The notes under the pieces are model-generated. The model searched no databases and was not told the DNA's origin. It saw nothing but the letters and a program-made list of their open reading frames with translations. 46,950 nucleotides of DNA from Cochliopodium minus (Eukaryota; Discosea; Himatismenida; Cochliopodiidae): contig JAMYWO010000263.1 of NCBI GenBank assembly GCA_024220525.1, positions 1 to 46,950 on the forward strand, read 5' to 3'. Positions 1-11,629 of this stretch are shown here, in pieces (position 1 is the first letter of the stretch; every line of letters starts with the position of its first letter). A program made the translations under genes and the position numbers.

Positions 1-527
1 TGATTGACTCATATTGTAAGCTATAAATTTATTCAAAATGCAACACCTATTACCTATTTATGCTATTATAATTGTGAAATGGACTTGCTCAACCCCCTCG
101 CAGACCGTGGGAACCAATATGCTTAAAATTCTTGATCTCTGTGGTAAAAGATGGAGTGCATGTGATAAAATAAATGTGCTTGCTAAAATTTTGGATGCGA
201 TGCCCCTTATGATCCAATTTTAATTTCTTAGAGGAAGCTGTAAAAAAAAAAAAAATTGAAGAAATCTAATTTTTATTTTATAATTTTGATTAAAAAAATT
301 CTTCACCAAAAATTTATTTATTTATTATTTTTTTTGAAAATAGGCTTCTAAAGATTTGTTTGAAGAGTTAGGAGTCAAACATGAATTAAAACCTTCTGAA
401 AAAGTTTTCGAAACAAAACTCCAACATGTGTTGCAAAACGGGACGTACATCAACAATTATTTAATTCACAAAATAAAATTTAAATTGCAGATTTAAACTA
501 ATTTCATTAATGCAAAAAAAAATGTAA
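1..527 (+). CDS. 3' end of an unidentified spliced gene (partial)
   Basis: Two terminal exons are well formed: 344-444, preceded by TAG, and 491-527, ending in TAA. They are joined by a 46 bp GT-AG intron with matching phase. They encode a charged tail containing DLFEELGVKHELKPSEKVF and ending in LISLMQKKM. An upstream exon probably ends at 239 (reading EEA, then GT), but no single frame stays open through 60-230. Protein-like stretches there (MDLLNPLADRGNQY, CDAPYDP, NFLEEA) lie in different frames, so either small introns or single-base breaks are present. The 5' end is outside the window. I do not recognise the family. It converges on the NAA20 stop 100 bp downstream. Confidence 0.35.
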
Positions 528-627
528 AAATTATTTTTAAGAAAGAATTGTTGAGATTTTGGTTTTTTCAATAGTAAGAAAAATAAAAAAAACTTTAAAA
601 AAAGAAATAAATTTTTTTGAGAACATT

Positions 628-1562
628 TTAATTAAATTCTAGCTCGTTGGGGTGTATGGGCTTTTTTAGGGGAACAACTGATTGCTTTCGAATATCTCGA
701 GCCAGAGCCTTCCTCATGTCATACGCGTCTTCATTGCCACCATAATAATTTATCACCTGCCTGTACACGATGTACCCAAACTTTTTGTACATTGTTATCG
801 CCACATTATTTGACCTTCTTACAAACAAATCCACAAAGTAACATTGATAATTTTCTGACAATGTTTCCCTTAAATTTATAAATTAAAAAAAAGTTAAAAA
901 GGAACATAAAAACCAAAAACGAAACTAAGATTAACATTTTTTTTATTTGAAAGGTTCTTACAAAATGTTCATGAGACCTGATGCAAGTCCCAATCTTCTA
1001 TATTCTGGTGCTACAGTGACAGCAGTTACATGCCTACATTTTTAAATATTAAGGAAATGAAAAAAATTGTTATTATTATTATTTTTTATTTTGATTGTGC
1101 TTTTTAATATTCAAAAAGCAAAGTCGAATGTTTCTTGCAATTTCTTTTGATTTTAATATTTAAAATATTTTTATTAAATTAAAAACATTATTTTGACATT
1201 TACCCATGCCATAATTCATTTTTTCCTTCTGTTTTACCCATTACTATATTTTAAAAGATATGACATGTTGATATATCCAAGAAAAATCTTTTTTATATTT
1301 CAATTCTTACTATATCCCATTGGTTTCTTATCATTTGATTCTGCCATATAAAATATATCTGGCCATTTTGCAAGATATTCGAGATAGAATCCATTATTAT
1401 ACTTTTAAATGGATTGAATATTAAGTGTTTAATTAATTTTGAGAAATTATAAAGAAAAGAAAAAAAATATTTTTTTATATTTACAGTTTCAGTCAATACA
1501 TCAAGATTTATATTGTTGAATGTAAAGAGATCATTGGGAGTGAATCTTCTTATTGTTGTCAT
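628..1562 (-). CDS. NAA20: N-alpha-acetyltransferase 20, NatB catalytic subunit
   Basis: Catalytic subunit of NatB, which acetylates the N-terminus of nascent proteins starting Met-Asp/Glu/Asn/Gln, at the ribosome. Exons on the minus strand are 1485-1562, 1311-1401, 1204-1243, 962-1033 and 628-868. All phases agree and give 173 residues, close to the usual 178. The start MTTIRRFTPNDLFTFNNINLD and LEYLAKWPDIFY are family signatures. The acetyl-CoA loop VAPEYRRLGLASGLM is followed by FVDLFVRRSNNVAITMYKKFGY and by EDAYDMRKALARD near the C-terminus. The gene is divergent from DRG1, with only 79 bp between the two start codons. Naa25, the auxiliary subunit, is not in the window. The identity is near certain. 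Confidence 0.95.
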
Positions 1563-1641
1563 TTTTTATTTTATGCCTTGTATTAAAGATGAAGAGAAAA
1601 ATATTAAAAAAAAAATCGTTGTATATCAAGTTAAAAAAAAG
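1563..1641. promoter_or_regulatory. divergent NAA20/DRG1 promoter interval
   Basis: The 79 bp between two head-to-head start codons must hold both 5' UTRs and both transcription starts, unless these lie inside the coding regions. It is A/T-rich with A-runs and no recognisable TATA box or other motif. Co-regulation is an inference from geometry only. Confidence 0.5.
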
Positions 1642-3500
1642 ATGACTACTCTCCAAAAGATCAAAGAAATAGAAGATGAGGTAAATTATTAAATTGGGAA
1701 GTTGAATCAAAATTATGAAAAGATCATACTTTAAAAAATCAAGAAATGATAGAATGTGTTTGATCCATTTGAATCATCTTAATCTCATAATATATTTTTC
1801 CTCTTCAAAATTAATTTTTCAATTATATTTTTTCAATTATAGATGGAAAAGACCCAGAAAAATAAAGCAACCAATTCACATTTGGGTATTTTGAAAGCAA
1901 AATTAGCAAAATTGAGAAGAGAAATCTTAGCACCAAAAGGGTAAATAAGAAGAAATAACAAAGAAAAAAAATTAAAAAATTTAAATTTTTTCAAAGATCT
2001 TTACATCATTAACATATCTTTCAATAAACCTTTTCTTTTATTTAAACTCATAATTACTCATTTGTCTATATTCTCATTATAATCTTCATTTATCTTTAAT
2101 TAGGGGTGGTGGAGGTGGAGGAGAAGGATTTGATGTATCCAAAACAGGAGATGCCAGAGTGGGATTAGGTAAATGCCTCCTTATAAATGATATTCCTTAT
2201 CACTAAATTAAATAGAGTTGTTTGATGGAATATACATTCTAATAATTATAATAATTCAATAATCTTTGTTTATATTTAATAGTATGACTTTAATCCTTAC
2301 AAATTATTTATTGAAGATCTCTTATAAACAAAAAAAAATCAAAATAATTAATATGATTCAACATTCTTGAATATAAATGGGAATATATCGAAATATAATA
2401 ACTAAACATACATAAAATCCTATTTTTATCATCTTGAAGCACCACATAATACATATTGAAAATTTTTTTGAGAGAATTTAATCTGCGCCATATAATTTGG
2501 ATCAATTTTTATATCTCAACAAAAGATACTATATAATTGATCAATGAGATCCAAATAATCATATTATCATTTGTATATGTTGATTAATATTGATCCTATT
2601 AACAATCATTTTTACTAACAAATTTTCATTGTAAATAAAATATGATTAAATCGAAAAGATAATTGATATAAATAAACATCCGCTTGATCAAAATCTATTC
2701 CTCTTCAAAAAAAAAAAAAAAAAGAAATTATTTTTTTATAGAAACAAAAAACCTTAATCTCATTTTAATTTTTATTTTAGTCGGATTCCCATCTGTAGGA
2801 AAATCAACCCTCTTAACAAAATTGACAGGAACAGAATCCGAAATTGCAGCGTATGAATTCACCACCCTCACCTGTATTCCTGGTAACGTCATCTACAAGG
2901 GTTCCAAAATCCAAGTCTTGGATCTTCCCGGTATTATTGAAGGTGCTAAAGACGGTAAGGGTAGAGGTAGACAAGTCATTGCAGTCGCAAGGTAAATTTA
3001 ATACTTCTTTTTTTTTTTCGATTTTTAATTTTTTTTATTTGTTTTTTTTATTGAATTTTTTTAATTTTTAATCAAATTTTTGTTGACAGTTTTATTTTTT
3101 TCACATTTTATTTTATAAATATCTTAATATATTTTCCATTTATTTTTGTTTATTTTTTTCACATGATTTTATTTTTTTCATATTATTATTTTAATATTTT
3201 TCTACATTTTTGTTTTATTTTTTATTAAATTTTTTATTTCATTTTTTCTTTTTTAAATCTTGATTTATTTTATTTTATTTAACTTTATTTATAGAACTTG
3301 CGATTTGATTTTGCTCGCTTTGGATGCTGCTAAACCTTTGACACACAAAAGACTCATTGAGTACGAATTGGAAGGGTTCGGGATCAGACTCAACAAGACC
3401 AAACCTAAAATCACCTTTAGTAAAAAAGAAAAAGGAGGTAAATAATTTTTTTATTATTATTATTTTTTTTATTTTATTTGTTTTTTTATTATTTTTATTA

Positions 3501-3531
<31 letters not shown>

Positions 3532-4740
3532 ATTTTTTATTTTTTATTTTTTATTTTTTTTTTTTATTTTTTATTTTTATTATTTTTATTATTTTTATTT
3601 TTTGTTTTTATTTTTTATTTTTTATTTTTTTTTTTTTTATTTTTTATTTTTTTATTTATTATTTTTTATTTATTTTGATATTTCATTTTTTATTTATTTT
3701 TTTTTATTTTATTTATTTTTTTTTCTCTTTAGGTATTTCCTTCACACATACAGTCACCCCAACCAAAATCGATTACGAAACCGTCAAGGCTGTTTGCCAC
3801 GAATATCGTGTCGCTTCTGCCAACATCGTCTTCCACGAAGATTGCAGTGTCGATCAATTGATTGATGTTATCGAAGGTAAAATTAAAAAAAATTAACCTA
3901 TTTTTATTTATTCATTTTTTTATTTATTTTTTTATTTTTATTCATTTTAATTATTTAACCATTTTAGATTTTTTTGTTCATTAATTTATTCTATTAATTA
4001 TTCTATTAATTATTTATTTTTAATTTTATTTTTATTTTTTTTTTATTTTTTATTTATTTTTTATTTTTTATTTTTATTCTTTTTTTTTTATTCTTCATTT
4101 TTATTTAATAATTTTTTTTTATTTTTTTATTTTATTTTATTTTTAATTATTTTTTTCTAGGTAACAGAGCATACATTCCTTGCTTGTACGTTTTGAACAA
4201 GATTGACGCAATCACCATGGAGGAATTGGAGATCATCTGTAAAATCCCTCACTACGTCCCTGTCTGTGCCCAACTCGAATGGAACTTTGACGAGCTCTTG
4301 GACAAAATTTGGAAGTATCTCGATCTCATCAGAGTGTAAAAAAATTTTTAAACATTATTTTTATTTATTGTTTTTTTTTATTATTAAAATTATTTTTTAA
4401 AAATTTTAATTTTATTTATTTTATTTTATTTTTATTTTTTTTTATAGATACACCAAACCAAAGGGTACCATCCCTGATTATTCTGCTCCTATCGTCCTTA
4501 GAAAGTCTGAATGTTCTGTCGAATTTCTTTGTAAAAGAATTCACAAAGACATTCTCAGAAATTTTAAATGTAAAAAAAAATTTTATTTTTATTTTTATTT
4601 TTTTATTTCATTTTGTTTTTTTATTATTTTATTTTTTAGATGCTTATGTTTGGGGATCTAGTGTTCGCCACTTTCCTCAAAGAGTAGGTAAGGATCACAT
4701 TTTGCACGATGAAGATGTCATCCAAATTGTCAGAAGATAA
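1642..4740 (+). CDS. DRG1: Developmentally regulated GTP-binding protein 1 (DRG1/Rbg1), Obg-family GTPase
   Basis: Translation-associated GTPase that binds ribosomes with its partner DFRP1/Tma46. Nine exons: 1642-1680, 1843-1940, 2104-2168, 2781-2991, 3295-3437, 3733-3876, 4161-4335, 4448-4569 and 4640-4740. All phases agree and give 365 residues against 367 in human. Visible features are the N-terminal helix [19 protein letters not shown], a poly-Gly stretch, the P-loop [10 protein letters not shown]3 [21 protein letters not shown]4 NKID, and a C-terminal TGS domain ending [11 protein letters not shown]. Glycine repeats and TKPKG.IPDY place it with DRG1; CIPG and GISF resemble DRG2, so a mixed ancestral character is possible. 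Introns are nearly pure T/A. It ends convergently with the dehydrogenase gene, 106 bp apart. Confidence 0.95.
3438..3732 (+). repeat. T-rich low-complexity intron of DRG1
   Basis: The intron is almost entirely TTTTTATT-type units on the sense strand, with no C over long stretches. Its translation yields artefactual Phe-rich open frames. It is the most extreme of several T-only introns in this gene (also 3877-4160). Confidence 0.85.
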
Positions 4741-4846
4741 ACATAATACAGAGAAGGATAATTAATTTTATTGCTGGGAAAAATGAAAAATATTTTAATT
4801 TAAATAAAAAAAAAAAGTATCAAAAAGAAATAATTTAATTAATTTT

Positions 4847-7271
4847 TTAAAGTTTTGAAGGAATCTTGTGAGAGTTTTTATTATTTTTGTTTGGTGGAGG
4901 ATGTCCATATTTTTCTCTGTTTTGTTCTATGAATTTGATTGTTTCAGTCAATGTTACTTTTGGATCACGAGGCTTGAATCCAATTTCTTTTTCAGCCAAA
5001 GAACTATCAAGATACTACAAAAAAAATCAAAAAATATAAAAAAAAATAAAAAAATATTTTGAAATTAAAACATGAAAATAAAAATATTATAAAAAATATT
5101 TACCCAATAACATGCTGCCATTTCTCCACGTACTGGATCAACGGAAGCTTCCCATTTTCCTTTTATTTTTCTGTTTACGAAATCCAAAACTCTAGCTCCA
5201 TTTCTAGCAATGATCCCTGGAATTACCAATCTTGGTTTCTTTGAAAATAAAAAAAAATAAAAAATAAATTGAAATAAATAATATAAATAAATAACTTTTT
5301 ACTTTTACACCTGATATTCTTTCAAATTCACTGAACAAATCGTACAAAGTCAAGTTTTTAGCACCTAACAAGTAAGTCTTTCCGTTGGCGATGTCTTTGT
5401 CCATGGAAGAGACAAAACAATCCGCAACATCTCTCACATCAACAAATGAAGCTCCTCCCTTTGGAATAAATGGAATTCTTCTATCCATAAACCTTTTTAA
5501 TAAATTAAAAAATTAAAAAAATTAAAATAAAAAATAAAAAATATAAAATAAAAAATAAAAATTAAAAAATAAATTAAAATAAAATTAAAAAATAAATTAA
5601 AAATTAAACAACTAAAAAAATAAAATAAATAATGAATAAATTAAAATAAAATAAAAAATAAAAAATATAAAATAAAAAATAAAAATTAAAAAATAAATTA
5701 AAATAAAATTAAAAATAAAAAATAAAAAATAAAAATAAAAAATTAAAAATAAAAAAATAAAAAAATAAAATAAAAAATAAAAAATAAAAAATAAAAAATA
5801 AATTAAAATAAAATTAAAAAAATGTAAAATAAAAGTTTTTTTACGATAAGATGGTGTGGGTGGATCTGAATCTGTAATCTTTGGGACCAAACATCATGGT
5901 GGGTCTCAGACAAACCAATTTCAAATTGTTTCTTTGTGCGAACTCGATGGCCTTTTGTTCTGCCAATATTTTGGAATGATAGTATGGCCAATCTGACAAA
6001 AAAAATCCAAAATAAAAATTATTTTTTCTTATTTTTTATTTTTTTTTACTATTATTATTTTTAATTCATTTAATTTATATTTAATATTTTATATTCTATC
6101 ATCATTTTTATTTTTATTTTTTTCATTATTTATTTTATTAGAAAATTTTTAATTTAATTTTATTTCTTTTATTATTATTTATTTTTTTATTTATTTTGGT
6201 TTATTTATTTTTATTTATTTTTATTTATTTTTATTATTTATTTATTTATTTATTTAGAAACCTTTTGCGATATCCAAACAGTATGGAGATTCATCGTCTG
6301 CGATGAAGGAATCAGTTCTTCCACAAGCAACTACTCCACTAGACGAAGCATAAACCACCTTGCACCTTTTAAAAAATAAAAAATAAAAAAAAAAAATAAA
6401 AATAAAAAAATAAAAATAAAAAATAAAAAATAAAAAAAAAAAATTTGAAATAAAAAAAAAATAAAAAATAAAATTTTTAAAAATAATGAATAAAAATCTC
6501 AAATAATTTTTATTTTTATTTTTACTTGTTTCTTTTGCTTCCATTACGTTTAAGGTTCCATCCAAATTGGTCTCGTAAACCTCCTTGGGAAGTACCTTGA
6601 ATGGATCACCACTCCTGCCAAATGATAAATTCCATGACATCCCTTTAAAAAAAATAAAATAAAATCAAAAAAAAATAAAAAAAAATAAAAAATGAAAAAT
6701 AAAATAAAAATAAATAAAAAAATAAAATGAAAAAATATAAAAATAAAAAAAAAATAAATAAATAATATAAAATGAAAAATAAAAATAAAACAAAATGAAA
6801 TATCAATGTTTAATAAAAAACATGTAATTAAAAATTATAAAAATTTAAATAGATTTTTTTTTGTTTTATTTTACTTTGGATGCACTAATGAGGGAACTAA
6901 TGTCAGTGACAGATCCTTTGACGTACTCCACTTTCTCAAAGTTTCTTCTGGTGCAGGCTCACTACGTATCAAACATCTCACTTTGTAATTTTTTTCAACA
7001 ACTTTCCCATTTTTTTTTAAAAGTTGGACGATGAAAAAAATAAATAAATTTATATTGTGAATGAAGGAATATTAAATTTATTGATTCCTATTTTATGAAT
7101 ATTAGAATGTATATATTCACCATAAATTTTTTTTGATGTTATTTTTGAATATTTCTTCATTATTATTTTTGTTGGATATACAGATTATATATTTGGACAT
7201 TATTTTACAATTTCAATGATATATAATCCAAGGAAGCCTGTTCCACCAGTGACCAAAAAAGTTTTTGACAT
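4847..7271 (-). CDS. NAD(P)-dependent 3-beta-hydroxysteroid dehydrogenase/NSDHL-like epimerase-family protein, with 5' frame breaks
   Basis: Extended short-chain dehydrogenase, probably acting on a sterol or similar 3-hydroxy substrate in the endomembrane. Exons: 7209-7271, 6875-7001, 6526-6642, 6262-6365, 5845-5992, 5303-5492, 5104-5238 and 4847-5014. The start MSKTFLVTGGTGFLG is the Rossmann motif. YASSSG precedes the catalytic YYHSK pair (Tyr-x-x-x-Lys). The substrate half reads LRPTMMFGP, FIPKGGASFVDVRDVAD and EIGFKPR. The last five exons are phase-perfect. Exons 2 and 3 each need two extra bases to keep one family-like frame, near 6990, 6940, 6549-6553 and 6526. This means base-calling errors or a decaying gene. 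The substrate cannot be told from sequence. Confidence 0.8.
5528..5715. repeat. 64 bp direct repeat, two copies, in a dehydrogenase intron
   Basis: Positions 5528-5591 and 5652-5715 appear identical, offset by 124 bp. A partial third copy of the last 28 bp lies at 5793-5820. Units are A-run/T mixtures inside the intron between the exons ending at 5492 and starting at 5845. This looks like local tandem duplication of low-complexity intron sequence. Confidence 0.7.
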
Positions 7272-7447
7272 TTTTTTTTTTTTTTTTTTTTTTGGGATCC
7301 CATTCTCTTCTATTCCCAAATCAATTACTCTGAAAGAAATGAATATCATTCTCCATCATTCCAAAGCAAGTGAAACATCTTGAAATAAGAAAATAAAAAA
7401 TTTTTTTATTCAAAAATTTCAACTGGTTAAAAGTATTTGGAGACAAG

Positions 7448-7666
7448 ATGGTTGAAATTGATTCAAATAACAAAATTAAAAGCAAAATATTCAACGTCAT
7501 TTTTTTGAAACTAAATAAAAACTTTAAAAACAAAAAAAAAATTTTACCTAAGTTGAAGATATTAAAGAATGATTCAAAATATCAAACTCGTCCCATTCAA
7601 ATCAAAAAACGCTTTTTAAACAAAATTTTGAACTTGAGCAAAAATTTTTTGGAAGACAATAATTAA
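7448..7666 (+). CDS. possible small basic protein (72 aa), unrecognised
   Basis: An uninterrupted 72-codon frame lies in the 504 bp spacer between two minus-strand genes. The product is Lys/Asn/Leu-rich with no cysteine, no signal peptide and no known motif. Composition this basic can arise by chance in A-rich DNA, since AAA and AAT dominate. An antisense frame (7321-7533) is equally open. The rest of the spacer (7272-7447, 7667-7775) shows only A/T tracts, including a long T-run at 7271-7294. Reality as a gene is doubtful. Confidence 0.25.
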   Translation: MVEIDSNNKIKSKIFNVIFLKLNKNFKNKKKILPKLKILKNDSKYQTRPIQIKKRFLNKILNLSKNFLEDNN

Positions 7667-7775
7667 GGTAATTTATGTATATTTATTTGAAGAGGCAACT
7701 TTGCTCAATATGAATCTTAAAAACTTAAAAAACAAAAAATAATTTTATAAAGTTTTATGAAAGAAAATTTTTTTT

Positions 7776-8955
7776 TTATAACTTATATTTGCAACAGTAC
7801 AACTTTACATTAAGATCATCACAATCACGAGGAATGTCGGAAATCTCCTCGACAAGGAAATGAGAGGAGAGTTTGCGGAAAAGTTTTTCCTCCAAGATGC
7901 AGTATCGAGGCTTATATGCGAGAAACAAACAGGTTTTTTTGGTGGAAAGGTTTACAATGGACTCGTACAGCGAATTCAAAGCGTATTCTCCGAAAATACA
8001 ATCTGCCGCAACCAAAACGTCTATTTCTCCTAATATTTTGTTGTAAAAATAATTTTTAAAAAAGAATAAGAATTTTCTTTTTTTGAATGTTAGTTTTGAA
8101 ATTTTTTATTGAAAATCATGATTTCTTTTTTTAAAATAGAATTTTTTTTTAATCTTTATTTATTTTTTACATTAAATATTTCTAATTTTCACTTTTTTTT
8201 TTAATCTTATTTTATTTTTTATTTAAACTTTTTAAAAATTTGTTCTTTCTTTTAATAAAATTTTTATTTAAATTTTGATTTTTTTAAAGTAAAACTTTTT
8301 TATTATTTTTTAAAAAAGTACCAGATTCGAAAAATAAATCGAAATTTTTCTTTTCTCCCCAAAAATGATCAGCCACCCAAATCTTTTTTCGATCAGTAAA
8401 CTCATTACGCTCCAAATTCTTATTAAGAATCTCCAAAACACTTTCTTGATCAGTCAAAATGACCTCCTTTGAACCCAATCTGCTGCAGATCATCCCCAAT
8501 AGTCCTATCCCACTTCCCAGCTCCAATACCTTTTTGTCTTTTATGGTTTCTAGGTTATTTTCGAAATATCTCGAAAGAACATAAGCCTTGATAAAAAAAA
8601 AGATTTTTTTTTTTTTTAATTTAAATATATTATTTATTTAATTTCTTTCTCTGAATTAAATTTTAAATATATTAATTTAATTTTCTTTAATTTTTCTTAC
8701 TTACACTATCCCATAATATAGATCCCAATTCCTATATCATTATCAATACAAATGAGATTATTTTGGAATATTTATTTTTTTACTCTATTTTTGTTTGTAT
8801 CTTGGAGTATAGTTATTTTCCCTGCTTTATCAAATGAATAGGTCTTTTCCTCTTCATTAGTATCGTTGATACTAGCCTTTGAATATTTCTATATAGAAAT
8901 TAAAAGAAAACAAATTATATTTTTGAAATTTATCAACCCATAAAACGAGATCCAT
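7776..8955 (-). CDS. METTL21-like class I SAM-dependent protein methyltransferase
   Basis: Likely lysine methyltransferase of the METTL21/FAM86 group. Exons: 8938-8955 (start proposed), 8784-8888, 8705-8731, 8322-8586 and 7776-8029. Phases agree and give about 222 residues. The mini-exon 8705-8731 encodes ELGSILWDS, matching the family LG..VWD segment before motif I. Motif I is VLELGSGIGLLGM, followed by an acidic loop LTDQESVLEILNKNL. Later come VLVAADCIFGE, where the family has the D(I/L)xY-type motif, and FLAYKPR. The first exon, joined by a 49 bp intron, is the weakest part. The target protein is unknown. The next gene upstream also looks like a methyltransferase, but the two proteins are not close copies. 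Confidence 0.8.
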
Positions 8956-9040
8956 TTTTTTTTATTTTTTTTTTTATTTTTTATAATTAAAAAATTGAAA
9001 AAAAAAAAGATATAAATTCTTTAATAAATAAATTTTTGTT

Positions 9041-10355
9041 TTAATTAATTGTGTCATTAACATTATTTTTATCTTCGTCTTTTTCTTTTTCTTTTCCAAT
9101 CTCGATTTGTTTTTCTCTAAACAATTTATTTTCCAAAACGAAGATTTTTCTGTTGTTGTATCTCATCTGAGATTTCTCATTTTCATTCAACCCCAAATCA
9201 ATGTCTTTTTCGTAGATTATTTCAATTTCAGGTACAAGTTTCATCAATCTGCTCATCTGTTTGGCAGCTCTATGGAAAGTTTTGCTGAATTCTACCCAAA
9301 AAAAAATATTTAAAAATTAAATTTAAAAATTAACATTAAAAAACTAATTAGTAAAGAAAATTTTGAAAAAATGAATATCAAAAAAATTACCAATAACAAT
9401 TTTTTTGCATCCCTTTACTACTTTTGTTAATTTGTCCCATCTTTTGAAAAAATAATTTTCTTTATTTATTTTAATTTATTTCATTTTTATTTTAAATTTT
9501 TTTTTTTATTTTTAATAAATTTGATATTTTTAACTTTATTATTTATTACCCAGGTTTTAACATCTTCAAATCCATACCCAAAATGACAATAGAATAATTT
9601 CCATTTTCAACGTCAAATTCTCCACAATCTTGAAATCTTTCACCAATGTATTGAATGTTTTCTTTTGTCTCGCTTTGAAAAACAGGATCAATTACTATCA
9701 ACTTTATATCTTTTTCTACAAAATTCGCCAATGAATTTAACCCACCTGTTGGACATTGAAAAATTTTAAATTTTTTTTTTGGAAATTATTTCAATTAAGA
9801 AAAAATTCACATCATTCTTTGAAAAAATATTTTATTTTCTTTTAATTTTTCTTTTTATATGTAAATATCTTTTAAATTTCATTTAATTTCATTTGAATGG
9901 AAACATTTAAGTTTTTTTTTTTTTTAGATTATGTAATGGATGATAGTTTGGTTATAGAAATGATGTTTTCCTTTATTAATTATTCATATCAAATTATACT
10001 CCGATAAAATATATTAATAATTTAACCTCCAATCTCTATTATGATTTTTTCATCTCCCAATAATTCCAATGCCATCCTTTGCCTATCATAATTTTGTTCA
10101 ATTTATTTGTCCAAATTCATATAAATCAATTTACTTTTTTGGATTGTTTGATAGAATTGTTGGTGATTGATATCATGATATCAAGACGGATAATGAAAGG
10201 GAGAATTAAATGTGAGAAAAAAATGAGAGATTGCAATTTGAATTAATAATCACCCTAACTGAAAATTGAGGAGTTTCCAAATAGAAAAACTTTCCACTGA
10301 CATATTTGCTGATGGTTGCATTGTATTTATTCAAAGAAACATTGTCTTTTTTCAT
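9041..10355 (-). CDS. putative class I SAM methyltransferase-like protein, 5' end unresolved
   Basis: Four joined exons are consistent in phase: 10027-10082, 9550-9745, 9391-9440 and 9041-9291. They read MALELLGDEKIIIEIGGGLN, which resembles motif I (E-x-G-G-G), then IKLIVIDPVFQ (beta-2 acidic end), YSIVILGMDL (motif-IV-like) and KCCK-like GCKKIVIGEFSKTFHRA. The C-terminus is Lys/Asp/Glu-rich. An upstream frame starting at 10355 (MKKDNVSLNKYNATISKYVS, then FFYLETPQFSV) looks coding. It cannot be spliced in phase to the rest: no AG lies between about 10230 and 10135, and the frame before 10082 meets one stop. Either an unusual intron or base errors intervene. The family is not firmly recognised. 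Confidence 0.5.
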
Positions 10356-10645
10356 TTTTTTTAATTTATAAATAATTAAAATAATTAATTTCCTTTTTTG
10401 ATCTTTTTTTTCTTAAAGTTTAATAATGTATCTTATACAAGTCTTCTTTGAGAGATTATTTAGTTTCAAACAAATTTTTTTGAACTTTAAAATATAAAAT
10501 ACAAAATAAAAACTTTGTTAAAAAGAAATTAAATCTTAGATTTGACTGTTTTTAAATCCAAAGTACAAAAAACAAATTGTTTTTAGAACTTTATTTAAAT
10601 AATTAAAAGCATTTAATTTAAATTCCATTATTTTCTATTAGTACA

Positions 10646-11564
10646 TCAAGACAAAATCCAAAAAATTTGAACATGATGAAAGTTAGGGCTCTCGAAAGTG
10701 GGTTTTGGATTGGGATACCACGCAAACTGGTAATCATTTTTATTTGTCTTCTCTTTAATTGCTTCGTCAATATCTTTATTGATGTTCAACTTCTTTACGT
10801 CAACTCCCTCACTATCAAAATACCTTTATGATTTAATTAATTAATAACATATGTAAAATTTATTCGATCACTCCAGTCTTTTTTTTATAAATTTAAATTC
10901 ACATTCTATTTATATTTTTTTATATAGAATGGATAGATGTAATTTCAACCTAAGAATTGATTATATCTTTATTGATTGATTAAAATTGAATGTGCATTAT
11001 TATAAAGGCAAAAGAATAATATTCGAAAATTTTTTTTTTATATTTTTACCACATACAATAATGCAATGTACCCAATGGAACATCATATGGAAATTTGTTC
11101 TCAACAAATCTCTTCAATTTATTCTCATTCACTATCGCCACCTTCTTGGGAAGATTATCGATCATCACTATCTCATATTTCTGATTGAAGAAATCAATCA
11201 ATACACTATCCTCCAAGCTCCTATATCTTTTTAACAATTGTTTGAAATAATCGTTCTTTTTTTCTAATATATCCTTTGTTGGCCTTACATTAGCTGGCCC
11301 AGGTATCCATGGATACATTTCATGACATTTGGTCAAACTATCTGCATCTTCTCCAATTCTATCTCTCAATAGAAATTTCTCTTTAACATTTTTCTTTTCC
11401 AAATTTGTCATATAATTTCGTGAATGATCTTGATGTGTAAATGATTGATTATATTTAGGATATATCTCTTTAAAATGCATGCATTTAAAGGATGGGAATT
11501 TTGATTTTATCTTCATTTTTTTTTTTTGAATCAATATTATCCTCTTTTTTTTTTTTCTGATCAA
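10646..11564 (-). CDS. DUF3605-like protein (Gig1-type), 230 aa
   Basis: Two exons, 11050-11564 and 10646-10823, joined TG/G to restore Trp, with stop TGA. The first ~45 residues are very basic and may be a targeting or nuclear segment. A later start, MKIKSKFPSF, is possible. The core WIPGPANVRPTKDILEKKN, then FPYDVPLGTLHYCMWYFD, and the end FAWYPNPKPTFESPNFHHVQ resemble DUF3605. In that family, as I recall it, an N-terminal basic part is followed by FPY...I.H.V.W and a terminal NP..L.S....H.H motif. Family members include the fungal GlcNAc-induced protein Gig1. The biochemical role is unknown. Assignment rests on motif recall, not on a search. Confidence 0.6.
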
Positions 11565-11629
11565 AGAATCTTATTTTGACAAACATTTGATTTTGAAAAC
11601 TAACTCAAACAAAAATTTCACTTAATCAT

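Noticed and set aside
3357-3896. Phe/Le/Ile-rich open frames of up to 179 residues
   Set aside because: They read through the T-only DRG1 intron; exon phases on both sides exclude it from the mRNA.
5528-5820. Possible CRISPR array or satellite
   Set aside because: Repeats are A/T-only, irregularly spaced and lie inside a eukaryotic intron.
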